Assembly (NCBI RefSeq): GCF_027214005.1
Contig: NZ_JAPWGY010000003.1
Location: forward strand, 434,001 to 498,000
Length of the DNA stretch: 64,000 bases
Source: Kiloniella laminariae
Lineage (GTDB): Bacteria > Pseudomonadota > Alphaproteobacteria > Kiloniellales > Kiloniellaceae
Direction of reading: 5' to 3'
Shown here: piece by piece, positions 45,336 through 56,600 of the stretch
Position numbering within the stretch: the first letter of the stretch is position 1
Layout: each line of letters opens with the position of its first letter
The notes under the pieces: model-generated
The model's input: the letters and a program-made list of their open reading frames with translations, nothing else
What the model was told of the DNA's origin: nothing
The model's database searches: none
Made by a program: the position numbers and the translations under genes

Positions 45336-46631
45336 ATGACTGAATTTACGGATTACAAAGTTGCCGATATGTCCCTGGCTGACTGGGGTCGTAAGGAAAT
45401 CGCCATTGCCGAAACCGAAATGCCGGGCCTGATGGCTCTGCGTGAAGAGTTCGGGGCGAGCAAGCCTTTGGCTGGTGCGCGCATCGCCGGTTGTCTGCAC
45501 ATGACCATTCAGACAGCTGTTCTGATCGAAACATTGACTGCGCTTGGTGCTGAAGTCCGCTGGTCTTCCTGTAATATCTTCTCGACTCAGGATCAGGCTG
45601 CTGCTGCGATCGCAGCTACCGGGGTTCCTGTCTTTGCTTGGAAAAAAGAAACCGAAGAAGAATTCATCTGGTGTATCGAGCAGACAATTGAAGGTCCAAA
45701 CGGCTGGCGCCCCAACATGATTCTGGATGATGGCGGTGACTTGACTGTTATGATGCACGATCAGTATCCTGAGCTTCTGAAAGATGTCCGGGGCCTCTCC
45801 GAAGAAACAACAACGGGTGTGCACCGTCTTTACGAGATGGTGAAAAAAGGCACACTTGCTGTTCCTGCCATTAACGTGAACGATTCAGTTACCAAGTCAA
45901 AATTCGACAACCTCTATGGCTGCCGTGAGTCACTGGTTGACGGGATCAAACGTGCAACTGACGTGATGATTGCCGGAAAGATCGCTGTCGTTTGCGGTTT
46001 CGGTGATGTGGGTAAAGGTTCTGCTGCATCACTTCGTACACAGGGTGCCCGGGTTCTGGTAACAGAAATCGATCCGATCTGTGCCCTGCAGGCTGCGATG
46101 GAAGGCTATGAAGTCACCACGCTGGAAGATGCTGCTGCGCTGGGTGATATCTTTGTCACGACAACTGGTAACAAAGACATCATTACCATTGATCATATGC
46201 GGGCGATGAAAGACCGGGCGATTGTCTGCAACATCGGTCATTTTGATTCCGAAATCCAAATCGCTGCCCTTCGCAACCTGACATGGCACAACGTCAAGGA
46301 TCAGGTGGACGAGGTTGAATTCCCGGATGGTAAACGTCTGATCGTTCTGGCTGAAGGACGTCTGGTTAACCTGGGCTGTGCAACAGGTCACCCGAGCTTC
46401 GTGATGTCTGCGTCTTTCACCAACCAGGTGCTGGCGCAGATCGAGTTGTGGAACAACGCTGCAGATTACGAGCGCAAGGTTTATGTCCTGCCGAAACACC
46501 TTGATGAAAAAGTTGCTGCACTGCATCTCGCCAAACTTGGTGTGAAGCTGACCAAGCTGAGTCAGGAGCAGGCAGAATACATCGGGGTTCCTGTTGAAGG
46601 ACCTTTCAAGCCGGATCATTACCGCTATTAA
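45336..46631 (+). CDS. ahcY: S-adenosylhomocysteine hydrolase (adenosylhomocysteinase)
   Basis: Splits S-adenosylhomocysteine into adenosine and homocysteine, removing the inhibitor of methyltransferases. 431 residues from ATG 45336 ([21 protein letters not shown]). [16 protein letters not shown] binds substrate, [20 protein letters not shown] includes the catalytic Lys/Asp region, and [15 protein letters not shown] is the NAD Rossmann motif; the C-terminus is KPDHYRY. No SAH riboswitch was recognised; a 20-bp palindrome is the likely control site. A strong terminator follows. Confidence 0.97.
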   Translation: MTEFTDYKVADMSLADWGRKEIAIAETEMPGLMALREEFGASKPLAGARIAGCLHMTIQTAVLIETLTALGAEVRWSSCNIFSTQDQAAAAIAATGVPVFAWKKETEEEFIWCIEQTIEGPNGWRPNMILDDGGDLTVMMHDQYPELLKDVRGLSEETTTGVHRLYEMVKKGTLAVPAINVNDSVTKSKFDNLYGCRESLVDGIKRATDVMIAGKIAVVCGFGDVGKGSAASLRTQGARVLVTEIDPICALQAAMEGYEVTTLEDAAALGDIFVTTTGNKDIITIDHMRAMKDRAIVCNIGHFDSEIQIAALRNLTWHNVKDQVDEVEFPDGKRLIVLAEGRLVNLGCATGHPSFVMSASFTNQVLAQIELWNNAADYERKVYVLPKHLDEKVAALHLAKLGVKLTKLSQEQAEYIGVPVEGPFKPDHYRY

Positions 46632-46655
46632 GCTGGCAGATAATCGAACCGATCA

Positions 46656-46690
46656 GGGGGCGCAGATTATTCTGCGCCCCCTTGTTGTTT
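46656..46690 (+). terminator. ahcY terminator
   Basis: GGGGGCGCAGA-TTAT-TCTGCGCCCCC, an 11-bp perfect stem (46656-46681) followed by TTGTTGTTT. Confidence 0.93.
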
Positions 46691-46832
46691 CAACGCCTTG
46701 TTCCATCTGAATAAAATCTTTACACTTGGTTAAGCTGTATCGGCTGTAGGCCGGACGGGTCTTCAAGGGAATGTTCTGCTGGCTGGGGGTGCCTGATGGT
46801 ATATTCCTTCCGGATTTACTGAGGGGAACGCG

Positions 46833-49286
46833 GTGTCGTCATTTTCGGCTTATCTGCCGGGTCTGTTTTTTGCCTTTATGATCTTGATCGGGGCGACAGT
46901 TCTCGTCTTTGCCTATCGTTATCGCTGGATGATGGCGCAACAGAAGTTTCAGGAACTTCAGTCTCGGGCTGGTCTTGACCGCGCGGCACTTCTGGCTGCG
47001 CCATTGGGCTGCCTGACCTTTTCGCACAAGGACCAAAAACCCAGGGCGAGCGCGGGTTTGATCCGGGAGTTCGGTCTTGATCACGGCGAGATAGATTTTA
47101 ACGCTGTCTCCATTCTGTTTCAGCGCGGTGGCACCAAGCCGAATGCCCTCATTGAAGCTGTTGAATCTCTGCGAGGAGCGGGGAAACCCTTTACCCTGAC
47201 CTTGCCAGCCAAAGGCAGAACCTATCGTATTTCCGGTCAGCGGATCGAACCCTTTACCGGTCAGCCTGTCGCGGATGTGGTGTGGTTTTCGGACATCAGT
47301 GATCTGGAAAGACAGATTCAAACTGCTCGCGACAACTCACGGCATTCGGGCGATTTGCTTGACAATCTGCCTCTGCCGGTGTGGATGCGGGATGGCAACC
47401 TGTCCCTGACCTATTGCAACAAGTATTATGCAGCAATCGTTGAGGTTGACGCGGCGGAAGCGGTTAAAAAAAACCTGGAATTGCTTGATCGTTCCAAGGC
47501 AGGACAAGCACTTGACCTAGCCCGGCGAGCATTGGCGACAAAAGAGCTGGTTTCGCAAAGGCAACATGCGATCATTGGCGGGGAACGACGTCTGCTGGAG
47601 ATTTGCGAGAAAGCATTAGATGATAATTCGCTGATCGGTTTTGCCCTGGATAAAACCGGACTTGAAGAGGCTGAAGGCGAATTGAGTCGCCACATCAATG
47701 CCCATGCCCAGGTGTTGGAAAATCTCGGCATTGCTATTTCTATCTACGGGCCGGACCAGCGGTTGAAGTTTTTCAACTCCGCTTATGCCACGCTTTTCAA
47801 ACTCAATGATGAGTTCTTGCGGTCGGAACCGATGCTCAGCGAGGTTCTTGATAGTCTGCGGGAAAACCGCCGTCTTCCTGAATATGCCAACTTCCCCGAA
47901 TTCAAGCAGCAACGCCTGCGGGAATATCGGACCATGATCGAACCGGTAGAGGAGCTGATGCATCTGACAGATGGAACAACGCTTCGTTCCGTCGCGACGG
48001 CTCACCCCTTTGGCGGTGTGTTGGAAACAGTTGAGGATGTGACCGACCGGCTTGCTCTGGAACGTTCCTATAACACCCTGACAGCTGTACAGCGCGAAAC
48101 CCTGAACAAGCTTTATGAAGCTGTTGCGGTCTACGGTGCAGACGGACGATTGAAACTGTTTAATCCGACCTTTGCCCAGATCTGGAAGCAGCCGGAAGAG
48201 TTCCTCAAAACCGAACCGCATGTCCGCGATGTTGTGGCACGTGGACGAGAACTGTTTGATGTTAATGACGAGGAATGGGAAGCCCAGCAGGAGTTTATGG
48301 TTGCCCGGGTCTGTGAGCCGGAGGCGAGGAGCGGACGCAAGGTCCGGGCCGATGGTGTCGTGCTGGACTGGGCCCAGGTTCTGTTGCCTGATGGAGCTTC
48401 CTTGCTGACCTTTTTGGATGTGACGGATTCCTTTACCGTCGAGCGCGCATTGTTGGAAAAGAATGAGGCACTGGAAACCGCTGATCGTCTCAAGACCGAA
48501 TTTATCGCCAATGTATCCTATGAACTGCGTACACCCTTGAATGCGATTGTTGGTTTTGCCGAGATACTGGAAAACCAGTTCTTTGGTGAACTGAATGAAC
48601 GGCAGAAGGAATACAGTCAGGCTATCGTGGAATCGTCGCATCGCCTGATGGCACTGATCAACGATATTCTTGATCTGGCGACAATCGAAGCCGGATATCT
48701 TTATCTTGATCTGGCCGAGGTCAAGGTCGACCAGATGTTGCAACATCTGCACACAATCGGACATGAACGTGCCCGCCACCGCAATGTCGAGATAGATATT
48801 GATTGCAGCGATGACATCGGTTCGGTTCTTGTTGACGAACGCCGCTTGACCCAGGCGCTCTTTAATCTGCTCATCAATGCCGTGAAATTCTCGCCCGAAG
48901 GCGCAACAGTCACCATTACGGCCCGAAAGGATACGGAATTGCGTCTGTCGGTTTCAGACAGCGGCGTGGGGATTGGCCGGGCAGATCATAAAAGGGTTTT
49001 CGACCGCTTTGAACGAGGTGAGGGGCATGCCAAACAGGCCGGGGCCGGCCTTGGACTGTCTTTGGTGAAAAGTCTGGTTGAACTGCATGGAGGATGGGTT
49101 GAGCTGGAGTCCGAGATTAACGAAGGGACCACGGTCATCTGTCATATCCCGTTGCTTGATGACAAGGATGTAAAGAAAAAAAGTATCAAGCCACCAGAGC
49201 AGGAAATCACCTCGGGAAATATCCGTAGTATCACCAGTGCGCTGGATAAATTTGCTGCAGATGAACCGCCTGTAAATGAGCAATAA
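46833..49286 (+). CDS. divL: DivL-type PAS pseudo-histidine kinase
   Basis: 817 residues from GTG 46833. One N-terminal membrane helix (about 8-29), several PAS modules (about 45-540; e.g. LDNLPLPVWMRDGNLSLTYCNKYY and LYEAVAVYGADGRLKLFNPTF), a DHp helix (about 552-620) and an HATPase (about 665-785: NLLINAVKFSPEG, DSGVGIGRADH, AGAGLGLSLVKSL). The H-box reads IANVSYELRTPLNAIVGF: Tyr563 replaces the phospho-acceptor His, the hallmark of Caulobacter DivL (Tyr550). There DivL binds DivK~P and controls the CckA-CtrA cell-cycle pathway; the same role is inferred. Its place before tsaE is conserved. It overlaps tsaE by 11 nt. Confidence 0.9.
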   Translation: MSSFSAYLPGLFFAFMILIGATVLVFAYRYRWMMAQQKFQELQSRAGLDRAALLAAPLGCLTFSHKDQKPRASAGLIREFGLDHGEIDFNAVSILFQRGGTKPNALIEAVESLRGAGKPFTLTLPAKGRTYRISGQRIEPFTGQPVADVVWFSDISDLERQIQTARDNSRHSGDLLDNLPLPVWMRDGNLSLTYCNKYYAAIVEVDAAEAVKKNLELLDRSKAGQALDLARRALATKELVSQRQHAIIGGERRLLEICEKALDDNSLIGFALDKTGLEEAEGELSRHINAHAQVLENLGIAISIYGPDQRLKFFNSAYATLFKLNDEFLRSEPMLSEVLDSLRENRRLPEYANFPEFKQQRLREYRTMIEPVEELMHLTDGTTLRSVATAHPFGGVLETVEDVTDRLALERSYNTLTAVQRETLNKLYEAVAVYGADGRLKLFNPTFAQIWKQPEEFLKTEPHVRDVVARGRELFDVNDEEWEAQQEFMVARVCEPEARSGRKVRADGVVLDWAQVLLPDGASLLTFLDVTDSFTVERALLEKNEALETADRLKTEFIANVSYELRTPLNAIVGFAEILENQFFGELNERQKEYSQAIVESSHRLMALINDILDLATIEAGYLYLDLAEVKVDQMLQHLHTIGHERARHRNVEIDIDCSDDIGSVLVDERRLTQALFNLLINAVKFSPEGATVTITARKDTELRLSVSDSGVGIGRADHKRVFDRFERGEGHAKQAGAGLGLSLVKSLVELHGGWVELESEINEGTTVICHIPLLDDKDVKKKSIKPPEQEITSGNIRSITSALDKFAADEPPVNEQ

Positions 49287-49833
49287 CAGCGGTCAAAATT
49301 TTCCGGAATTATTATGGGGATGTAAGGTGGCAGGAGATCAGGAAATCGGACAGGTACTCTGTCAGGATGAACAGGCAACCCAGGCTTTTGCAGCGCGACT
49401 GGCCCCCTTGCTCAGGGGGGGAGATGTTTTGGCGCTTGATGGTGATCTCGGAGCGGGAAAGACGGCATTTTCACGGGCTCTGATCAATGCTTTTCCAGCC
49501 AGCGCAGGCCAGGATGAAGTCGAAGAAGTTCCCAGTCCAACCTTCACGCTGGTTCAGGTATATGACCGGGAGGAGGCACAGATCTGGCATCTTGACCTCT
49601 ATCGACTGGAGGAACCGGAAGAAGCTTTCGAACTGGGCATTGAAGAAGCTTTTGCCGAGGCAATCTGCCTGATTGAATGGCCTGAAAAACTTGGACGATT
49701 CATGCCGCGAAACCGTTTGATGGTAAAGCTGAGTTACGGGCAAGGGGAAACCAGCCGAAAAATATCCCTCCATGGTGAGGCAGGCTGGTTATCGCGTCTG
49801 TCCCCGCTTTTTGCAGAAGATGGTGCGCAGTAA
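49276..49833 (+). CDS. tsaE: tRNA threonylcarbamoyladenosine biosynthesis ATPase TsaE
   Basis: ATPase that works with TsaB-TsaD to make the t6A modification of ANN-decoding tRNAs. 185 residues from ATG 49276; a GTG at 49327 with GGGG upstream is also possible. P-loop ALDGDLGAGKTAFSRAL, then PSPTFTLVQVY, WHLDLYRLEEPEEAFELGIEEAF and LIEWPEKL are the family blocks. It ends directly against the murU start with no gap. Confidence 0.93.
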   Translation: MSNNSGQNFPELLWGCKVAGDQEIGQVLCQDEQATQAFAARLAPLLRGGDVLALDGDLGAGKTAFSRALINAFPASAGQDEVEEVPSPTFTLVQVYDREEAQIWHLDLYRLEEPEEAFELGIEEAFAEAICLIEWPEKLGRFMPRNRLMVKLSYGQGETSRKISLHGEAGWLSRLSPLFAEDGAQ

Positions 49834-50595
49834 ATGACGCAGATGCAGGTTCCCCAGGACAAAGACCGGAGGATCAAGACGGCAATGGTATTGGCCGCCG
49901 GATTAGGCGTGCGTATGCGCCCGATTACGGACAGATTGCCCAAACCTCTGGTTCCGGTTCTGGGCACACCGATGCTGGAGACAATTATTGCCCGGTTAAA
50001 GGCTGCAGAGGTCGCATCGATTGTGGTCAATGCCTTTTATCTCAAAGAACAGATCCGGGATTTTATCGGGGCGAAAAATGACCCCGGCCTGTCTCTTTCG
50101 GAAGAGGATGTCCTGCTTGAAACCGGTGGGGGGGTTGCCCTGGCTTTACCAAGACTGGGACAAAAGCCATTTATCGTCGTTAACGGCGATGTTTGCTGGC
50201 TTGAGGGAGCTGAGCCTGCTTTTGAACGGCTGATGGCAGCCTGGAATCCTGAAATTATGGATGCCCTGCTGCTGTTGCATCCGACCTGTCGAGCTGTTGG
50301 GTACGAAGGAAGTGGTGACTTCTCTATGGAGCCCTCTGGTCGGCTGGTCCGCCGACAAGAGTTACAGCAGGCTCCTTTTGTTTTTGCGGGTATCCAGATT
50401 TTACATCCAAAGCTGTTTGACAAGGTTCCTGCTGGAGCCTTTTCCTTGAATCTGATTTATGACAGGGCGCTGGAAAATGATCGTCTGTACGGGTTGCGCC
50501 ATGAAGGTGAATGGTTCCATGTCGGAACCCCCGAAGGCCTGGTCGAGGTAGAAGAGAGACTGAAAGACAGAAGCAACCCCTCTGACTTCTTCTAG
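49834..50595 (+). CDS. murU: Nucleotidyltransferase, MurU type
   Basis: 253 residues of the NTP_transferase family. AMVLAAGLGVRMRPITDRLPKPLVPV is the nucleotide-binding signature; VNGDVCWL holds the metal-binding Asp; LNLIYDRALE and GEWFHVGTPEGL follow. In related bacteria this enzyme makes UDP-N-acetylmuramate from N-acetylmuramate-1-phosphate for cell-wall recycling. The sugar kinase gene amgK that commonly lies between tsaE and murU is absent here. ATG 49834 abuts the tsaE stop. Confidence 0.85.
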   Translation: MTQMQVPQDKDRRIKTAMVLAAGLGVRMRPITDRLPKPLVPVLGTPMLETIIARLKAAEVASIVVNAFYLKEQIRDFIGAKNDPGLSLSEEDVLLETGGGVALALPRLGQKPFIVVNGDVCWLEGAEPAFERLMAAWNPEIMDALLLLHPTCRAVGYEGSGDFSMEPSGRLVRRQELQQAPFVFAGIQILHPKLFDKVPAGAFSLNLIYDRALENDRLYGLRHEGEWFHVGTPEGLVEVEERLKDRSNPSDFF

Positions 50596-50604
50596 GAAGT
50601 AAAC

Positions 50605-53600
50605 ATGATGGCCGGGCAAATCTTTACCATTCCTTCGAATGTATCCTTTGTCGATGCTTTGGCCGAAGGTGTCCTTGAACGCTGGGGTCATGACCCTCTT
50701 GAACTGTCCCGGGTGATGATCCTGCTGCCGACACGCAGGGCCTGCCGCAGCCTTCAGCTGGCTTTCTTGAGAGCATCGCAGGGGCGGGCCCTGATCCTGC
50801 CCCGGCTACTGCCTCTGGGGGATCTTGATCCGGATGAATTGTTGATCTCGGCGACAGATGTTGGGGTCGGGGGTGAATTGGCAGCCGATCTGCCGCCGGA
50901 ACTGCCTAAATTGAAACGGCAGCTGTTGCTGAGCCAGCTGGTGTTGAAGTGGTCGGAAAGCCAGGCTAACCAGCAAGATAACAGCCGGATGCCGGAAGAC
51001 CAGGCCGTGCGTCTGGCGGGGGAGCTGGGACGCTTTCTGGATCAGGTTGAAACGGAAGGGCTGAATTTCAGTCATCTGGCAACGCTGGTGCCTGCGGAGT
51101 ATGCTGAGCACTGGAAGGTTACTCTGGAGTTTCTGGAGATTTTGACCCGGGTCTGGCCTGCAGTTGAAGCTGCAACCGGAGGAATCGGTTCTGCGGAGCG
51201 GCGACGGCGTTTGCTTGAGGCACAGGTTGCCCATTGGCAGTCCTCCCCACCAGACCACCCGGTTATTGTTGCTGGCTCGACCGGCTCTATTCCGGCGGCG
51301 GCTGATTTGATTGCGGTTGTCGCGGGCCTGCCCCAGGGACAGGTTATCCTGCCGGGTATTGATCTGCAGGCCGATGACAAGGTGTGGAGCGAGGTCTTGC
51401 GAGACAGTTCTCATCCACAGCATGGCCTGTCGGTTCTTCTCTCCAGGCTTGCTGTTGAGCGTAGCTCAATTGGCTGTTGGTCAGATGAGAGCACGGGACG
51501 GGCAGATGATGCCCGTGTTGCCTTTATCCAGACAGCCATGCGGCCTGCCCAGTCGACAACGGAATGGCAGGGTTATATCGAGCGTACGGACGAGAAGACT
51601 TTTGAGGTGGCTCTGGCAGGTGTGACGCGTCTGGATTGTCCCGGGTCTGGCGAAGAAGCTCTGGCCATTGCCCTGATCCTGCGATCGGTTCTGGAAGACC
51701 CATCAAAAACGGCAGCGCTTGTGACACCCGATCGAAATCTGGCCCGCCGGGTTGCGGCCGAAATGGGGCGCTGGGGAATTCGGATTGATGATTCTGCGGG
51801 CGCACCTTTGCCTGAAGCCCCTCCGGCAGTCTTCCTGCGCCTTACAGCTGAGATGATGGTTTCCAGACTTGCCCCGATTGAACTTCTGGCAGCCTTAAAA
51901 CATCCCCTTTGCAGCGGGGGGATGGAGCCCGGCGTGTTTAACCGTATTCTCCGTCGGCTGGAAATGGCGGTATTGCGTGGTGTCCGCCCAACGCCTGGTT
52001 TTTCCGGCTTGTTAAAGGCGCTCAAGGCAGACGAGGATCGGTATCCTGATGAAGAACTCAGGTTGTTTGTGGAGAAGCTGGCCGGGATTGCGAAAGATTT
52101 TTCCCAAAAACTTTCGGAAAACCCGGGGACTGAGGGAGGATCGTTCCGTGCATTGATCGATGCTCATGTTGCCTTTGCTGAACAGCTTTCTGCTACGGAT
52201 AATCAGAGCGGTGCGGAACGTCTTTGGGCAGGGGATGAAGGGACAGCGACGGCTGAATTTATTGCCGAATTGCGTGAAGCGGCGGGGGATGCCCCGGAAG
52301 TCTCTGCCCATCGCTATCCGGAAATGATCGCGGCACTGATGGTTGGTCGTGCGGTGCGGGCACCTTTCGGGGCGCATCCGCGTCTGAGTATTCTCGGGGC
52401 GATCGAAGCCCGCTTGCAGCATGCCGATGTGGTCATTCTTGGTGGATTGAACGAAGGCAGCTGGCCTGCCGAAACCAAATCCGGCCCCTGGATGAGCCGC
52501 CCCATGCGCCGGGATTTTGGTTTGCCGCAACCCGAACAGCAAATTGGTCTTTCGGCGCAGGATTTTGTCCAGGCCTTTTGTGCGCCACGGGTGTTTCTTA
52601 CCCGTTCGGAAAAGGTAGAAGGAGCCCCGACGGTTCCCTCGCGGTGGCTTTTGCGTATGGAAGCGCTCTTGGAAGGTCGGGGCCTGAAAGGTCTTCTGGA
52701 GCGCGAAGCCGCCCAATGGCGTCATTGGGCGGAGACACTGGATTTGCCGGAAGAGCGGATTGCAATTGGTCCACCTGCGCCGCGTCCTCCGGTAAGTGCC
52801 CGTCCTCGAGAGCTTTCAGTCACCAGGATCGAAACATGGATGCGGGACCCCTACGCACTTTATGCCCAGAAGATTTTGAAACTGCGCAAACTGGACCCGA
52901 TTGATGCGGATCCATCGGGGGCGGACAAGGGCAGTCTGATTCACAAGGCACTGGAACTGTTTCTCAAACAATATCCTGATGCCTGGCCCGATGATGCCGA
53001 AGCACGACTTTTACACATTGGCGAACAGGTTTTTTCTTCTGTGCGTGATCGACCGGGAATCTGGGCGTTCTGGTGGCCCCGGTTCCAGCGCATTGCCAAA
53101 TGGTTTGTCGAGCAGGAGAGTGCCCGCCGGAAAGAGGTTTCCCGGTCTCATGTGGAGGTAACGGGACGCTTGACCTTACAGGCGCCAGCCGGAGATTTTG
53201 TCCTGACTGCCAAGGCAGACAGGATTGATGAACTGGCCAGGGGCGGACTGGCTATTCTCGATTACAAAACCGGAACGGTTCCCAGCAGCAAGAATGTCTT
53301 TCAGGGGCTGTCGCCGCAATTGCCGCTGGAGGCAGCGATTGCGGCAGAAGGAGGATTCGGACACTTTTCGGATGCCGTAACGGAACTGCTCTATTGGCGT
53401 TTGACCGGTGGGGAGCCTGCAGGAGAAGAAAAGAAAGCACTGGGACAACGCAGCAGTGGCGAGAGCATTGCTGAAGCGGCAACAGTGGCACTGGAGGGGT
53501 TGCTGGATCTGATTACCGAATTTGATCACGAAGAAACGCCTTATGCAGCGAGGCCGCGACCGAAGCAGGCGCTGATCTATAATGATTATGAGCATCTCGC

Positions 53601-53643
53601 CCGGGTCAAGGAATGGGCCAGTAGCAGCGAGGGCGAAGCATGA
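50605..53643 (+). CDS. addB: Double-strand break repair protein AddB
   Basis: Second subunit of the AddAB helicase-nuclease that resects double-strand breaks for RecA. 1012 residues, alphaproteobacterial form. The N-terminal inactivated-helicase part includes ILLPTRRACRSLQLAFL and VIVAGSTGSIPAAADLI; RLSILGAIEARLQHADVVILGGLNEGSWP follows. The C-terminal PD-(D/E)XK nuclease (about 740-1000) has SVTRIETWMRDPYALYAQ, KGSLIHKALELFL and LAILDYKTGTVPSS. The stop overlaps the addA ATG (ATGA). Confidence 0.95.
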   Translation: MMAGQIFTIPSNVSFVDALAEGVLERWGHDPLELSRVMILLPTRRACRSLQLAFLRASQGRALILPRLLPLGDLDPDELLISATDVGVGGELAADLPPELPKLKRQLLLSQLVLKWSESQANQQDNSRMPEDQAVRLAGELGRFLDQVETEGLNFSHLATLVPAEYAEHWKVTLEFLEILTRVWPAVEAATGGIGSAERRRRLLEAQVAHWQSSPPDHPVIVAGSTGSIPAAADLIAVVAGLPQGQVILPGIDLQADDKVWSEVLRDSSHPQHGLSVLLSRLAVERSSIGCWSDESTGRADDARVAFIQTAMRPAQSTTEWQGYIERTDEKTFEVALAGVTRLDCPGSGEEALAIALILRSVLEDPSKTAALVTPDRNLARRVAAEMGRWGIRIDDSAGAPLPEAPPAVFLRLTAEMMVSRLAPIELLAALKHPLCSGGMEPGVFNRILRRLEMAVLRGVRPTPGFSGLLKALKADEDRYPDEELRLFVEKLAGIAKDFSQKLSENPGTEGGSFRALIDAHVAFAEQLSATDNQSGAERLWAGDEGTATAEFIAELREAAGDAPEVSAHRYPEMIAALMVGRAVRAPFGAHPRLSILGAIEARLQHADVVILGGLNEGSWPAETKSGPWMSRPMRRDFGLPQPEQQIGLSAQDFVQAFCAPRVFLTRSEKVEGAPTVPSRWLLRMEALLEGRGLKGLLEREAAQWRHWAETLDLPEERIAIGPPAPRPPVSARPRELSVTRIETWMRDPYALYAQKILKLRKLDPIDADPSGADKGSLIHKALELFLKQYPDAWPDDAEARLLHIGEQVFSSVRDRPGIWAFWWPRFQRIAKWFVEQESARRKEVSRSHVEVTGRLTLQAPAGDFVLTAKADRIDELARGGLAILDYKTGTVPSSKNVFQGLSPQLPLEAAIAAEGGFGHFSDAVTELLYWRLTGGEPAGEEKKALGQRSSGESIAEAATVALEGLLDLITEFDHEETPYAARPRPKQALIYNDYEHLARVKEWASSSEGEA

Positions 53644-56600
53644 GTATCGAGCAGAAAACTTCCCCTGCAGGAATAGAGGAAATCCTTGATAAAGCGACAG
53701 GAGAACAGAGGCAGGCCGCAGACCCGACGGCGTCAGTTTGGGTGGGAGCCTCTGCCGGGGCGGGTAAAACCAAGGTTCTGACGGATCGAATTCTTAACCT
53801 GTTGTTGAGTGGCTCTGAACCGGGAAAAATTCTGGCCCTGACCTTTACCAAAGCGGCTGCGGCAGAAATGGCCAACCGCCTGTCAGGGAAGCTGGCGCAG
53901 TGGTCAACCATTGCAGACGAGGCCTTGTTGCGGGAGCTGTCGAGCTTGTTGGGGCGCCTGCCGAGTGAAGCCGAAGCGATTACAGCACGTCGGCTTTTTG
54001 CCCGGGTGCTTGATACACCAGGTGGCATGAAAATTCAGACCATTCATGCCTTTTGTCAGTCCCTTCTGGGACGGTTTCCACTTGAGGCCGGGGTTGCCCC
54101 CAATTTTCAAATTCTTGATGATCGCTCTGCTGCAGAACTGTTGACCAGAGCGCGGGAAGATGTTCTCTCGGGGCGGGGGGGAGTGAGCGAGGAAGAGGTC
54201 ACGCAAGCTCTTTCCTGCCTGACAGCCTATACCCAGGAACAGTCCTTTGGTCCGTTGGTCCAGGAGATTATCCGTGAGCGCGGGCGCATTTCCATATTGC
54301 TGCAGAAATACGGGAATCTGTCCGGATTGAAGCAGGCAGTTCACAAAGTCCTTGATGCCCCCGAAGATGTCGGGGTTGAAGAGCTTTTACTGGATGCCTG
54401 CAGTGATCGTCTGGTTAATGTGATTGTGCTTGGACAGGCGGCGGATGCCCTTTTGCAGGGGGCAAAATCTGATCAGGAACGGGGCCGGGTTCTCAAAAGC
54501 TGGCTTGAGGCAGACCCACAGGTGCGTCGTCAGCGTTATACTGATTATACGGGTGTCTTTTTTACCCAGGCGGGAGAGCCGCGCAGCCGTCTGGCGACCA
54601 AAGGCGCGCTTGCTGTATTGCCAGATCTTCCAGACATCCTTATGGGCGAGATCGAGCGTCTGATCCGGGTCAATATCAAATGCAATGCGATCGCGGTTGC
54701 CGAAGCGACAATAGCATTGCTGTTGATGGGGGTATCGATCCTCAAACGTTACGAACGCTATAAGGAAGCTCGGGCTTTTCTGGATTATGATGATCTGATT
54801 CTCAAGGCTCGGGACCTGTTGCGGGGAGAACGTGCCGTTGCCTGGGTGCTTTTCAAACTGGATGGTGGTCTGGATCATGTACTGATTGATGAAGCCCAGG
54901 ACACCAATCCGGAACAGTGGGATGTGGTCGGGGCGCTTTGCGAGGAATTTTTCACCGGGGAGGGGGCGCGAGACGTCGTTCGGACAATCTTTGCCGTTGG
55001 TGACGTCAAACAGTCGATCTACAGCTTCCAGCGGGCTGATCCGGCAAAGTTTGAGGAAATGCGCCGCTATTTCCAGCAAAAGGCGGTTGCAGCCGAGCAG
55101 AAGCTGGCGCGGATCAGTCTTGATGTTTCCTTCCGCTCAACCCCTGCCGTTCTCGGGGTTGTCGATCAGGTCTTTGCCTCGGCAGTCGCGGCGGATGGTG
55201 TCTCGTTTGAATCCGTGCCTTTAAATCATCAGCCAGTCCGGCTGGGACAGGCAGGGCGGGTTGAACTCTGGCCCCTGATTGCCAGTGAAGCAGCCGGGGA
55301 AGAAACACCCTGGACCCTGCCGTTGGCTCAGGAAGCCGAAATGGAATCCCGCGCTCGTCTGGCGATGGTGTTGGCTCGCCGGATTCACTACTGGACCCGG
55401 TCCGAGGCCGGAGCGACTGATCCGCTCTGCCAGTTACCAGCCAAGGGACGGCGTATACGGCCTGGTGATGTTCTGATTCTGGTTCGGCGACGCAATGCTT
55501 TTGTCGAAGAACTGGTCCGTGAGTTGAAAGTTCTTTCGGTTCCGGTGTCCGGGGTCGATAGAATGGTATTGACCGACCAGATGGCGGTGATGGATCTGAT
55601 TGCGTTGGGGCGTTTTCTCCTGCTGCCGGATGACGACCTGACCCTGGCGACTGTTTTGAAAGGGCCGATGCTGGGGTTGCGGGAAGAACAGCTTTTTGCC
55701 CTGGCACACAATCGTAAAGGTACCCTTTGGTCGGTGTTGCGTGATCGGGCGCGACAGGATGCTGATTGCGCCAGAGCGGCAGGTTTCCTCAATGGTCTTC
55801 TTGCCCGTGCTGATTATACACCACCCTTTGAGCTGATCTCGCACATTCTGGGGCCGCTTGGCGGGCGGAAGAAACTGCTGGCCCGGCTGGGACCGGATGC
55901 CCGCGATCCCATAGAGGAATTTCTGTCTCTTGCGCTGGTTTACGAACGGGAGGAAACACCTTCCCTGGAAGGTTTTTTACACTGGCTTGAAGCCGGCGAG
56001 CAGGAAATCAAGCGAGATCTTGAACAAGGCGGTGATGCGGTGCGGATCATGACCGTTCATGGTTCCAAGGGGCTGCAGGCACCGCTGGTGATCTTGCCGG
56101 ATACAACACAGATCCCGCAGGCGGATCGCGGGGTTCTCTGGCTCAGGGAACAGGACAACATTCCGGTCTGGTCGCCCCGGGCCGCCTTGCAGACCCCGGT
56201 TATCTCAACGGCGCGTGAAGCCTTGCGCAAAGAAGGGCTCCGTGAATATCGTCGATTGCTTTATGTTGCATTGACCCGGGCAGAAGATCGTCTGGTGATC
56301 TGTGGCTGGTGTGGACAGAGAGAGCCTTCGGAAGACAGTTGGTATGCCCTGGCAAAAGCCGCGCTTTCCGAGACAGCAGAAGAAGAAAATTTTGCTTTCC
56401 CCGAAGATCCGACAGGCCCTTGGGACGCGCGGGGCTGGCTGGTCGAGAATCCCCAGACGGCGGAAGTGAAAAGAACATCGGGGGAGCGCGCGGAAGAAAC
56501 TGCTCTGCAGGCACTGCCTCAGTGGGCCTTTTCTGTTCCTGAGCAGGAACCGGTTCCACCAAAGCCTTTGGCACCTTCGCGCCGCAAGGATGATGAACCT

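Noticed and set aside
47616-48779. 387-codon open frame on the minus strand within divL
   Set aside because: Antisense shadow of divL with no recognisable domain.
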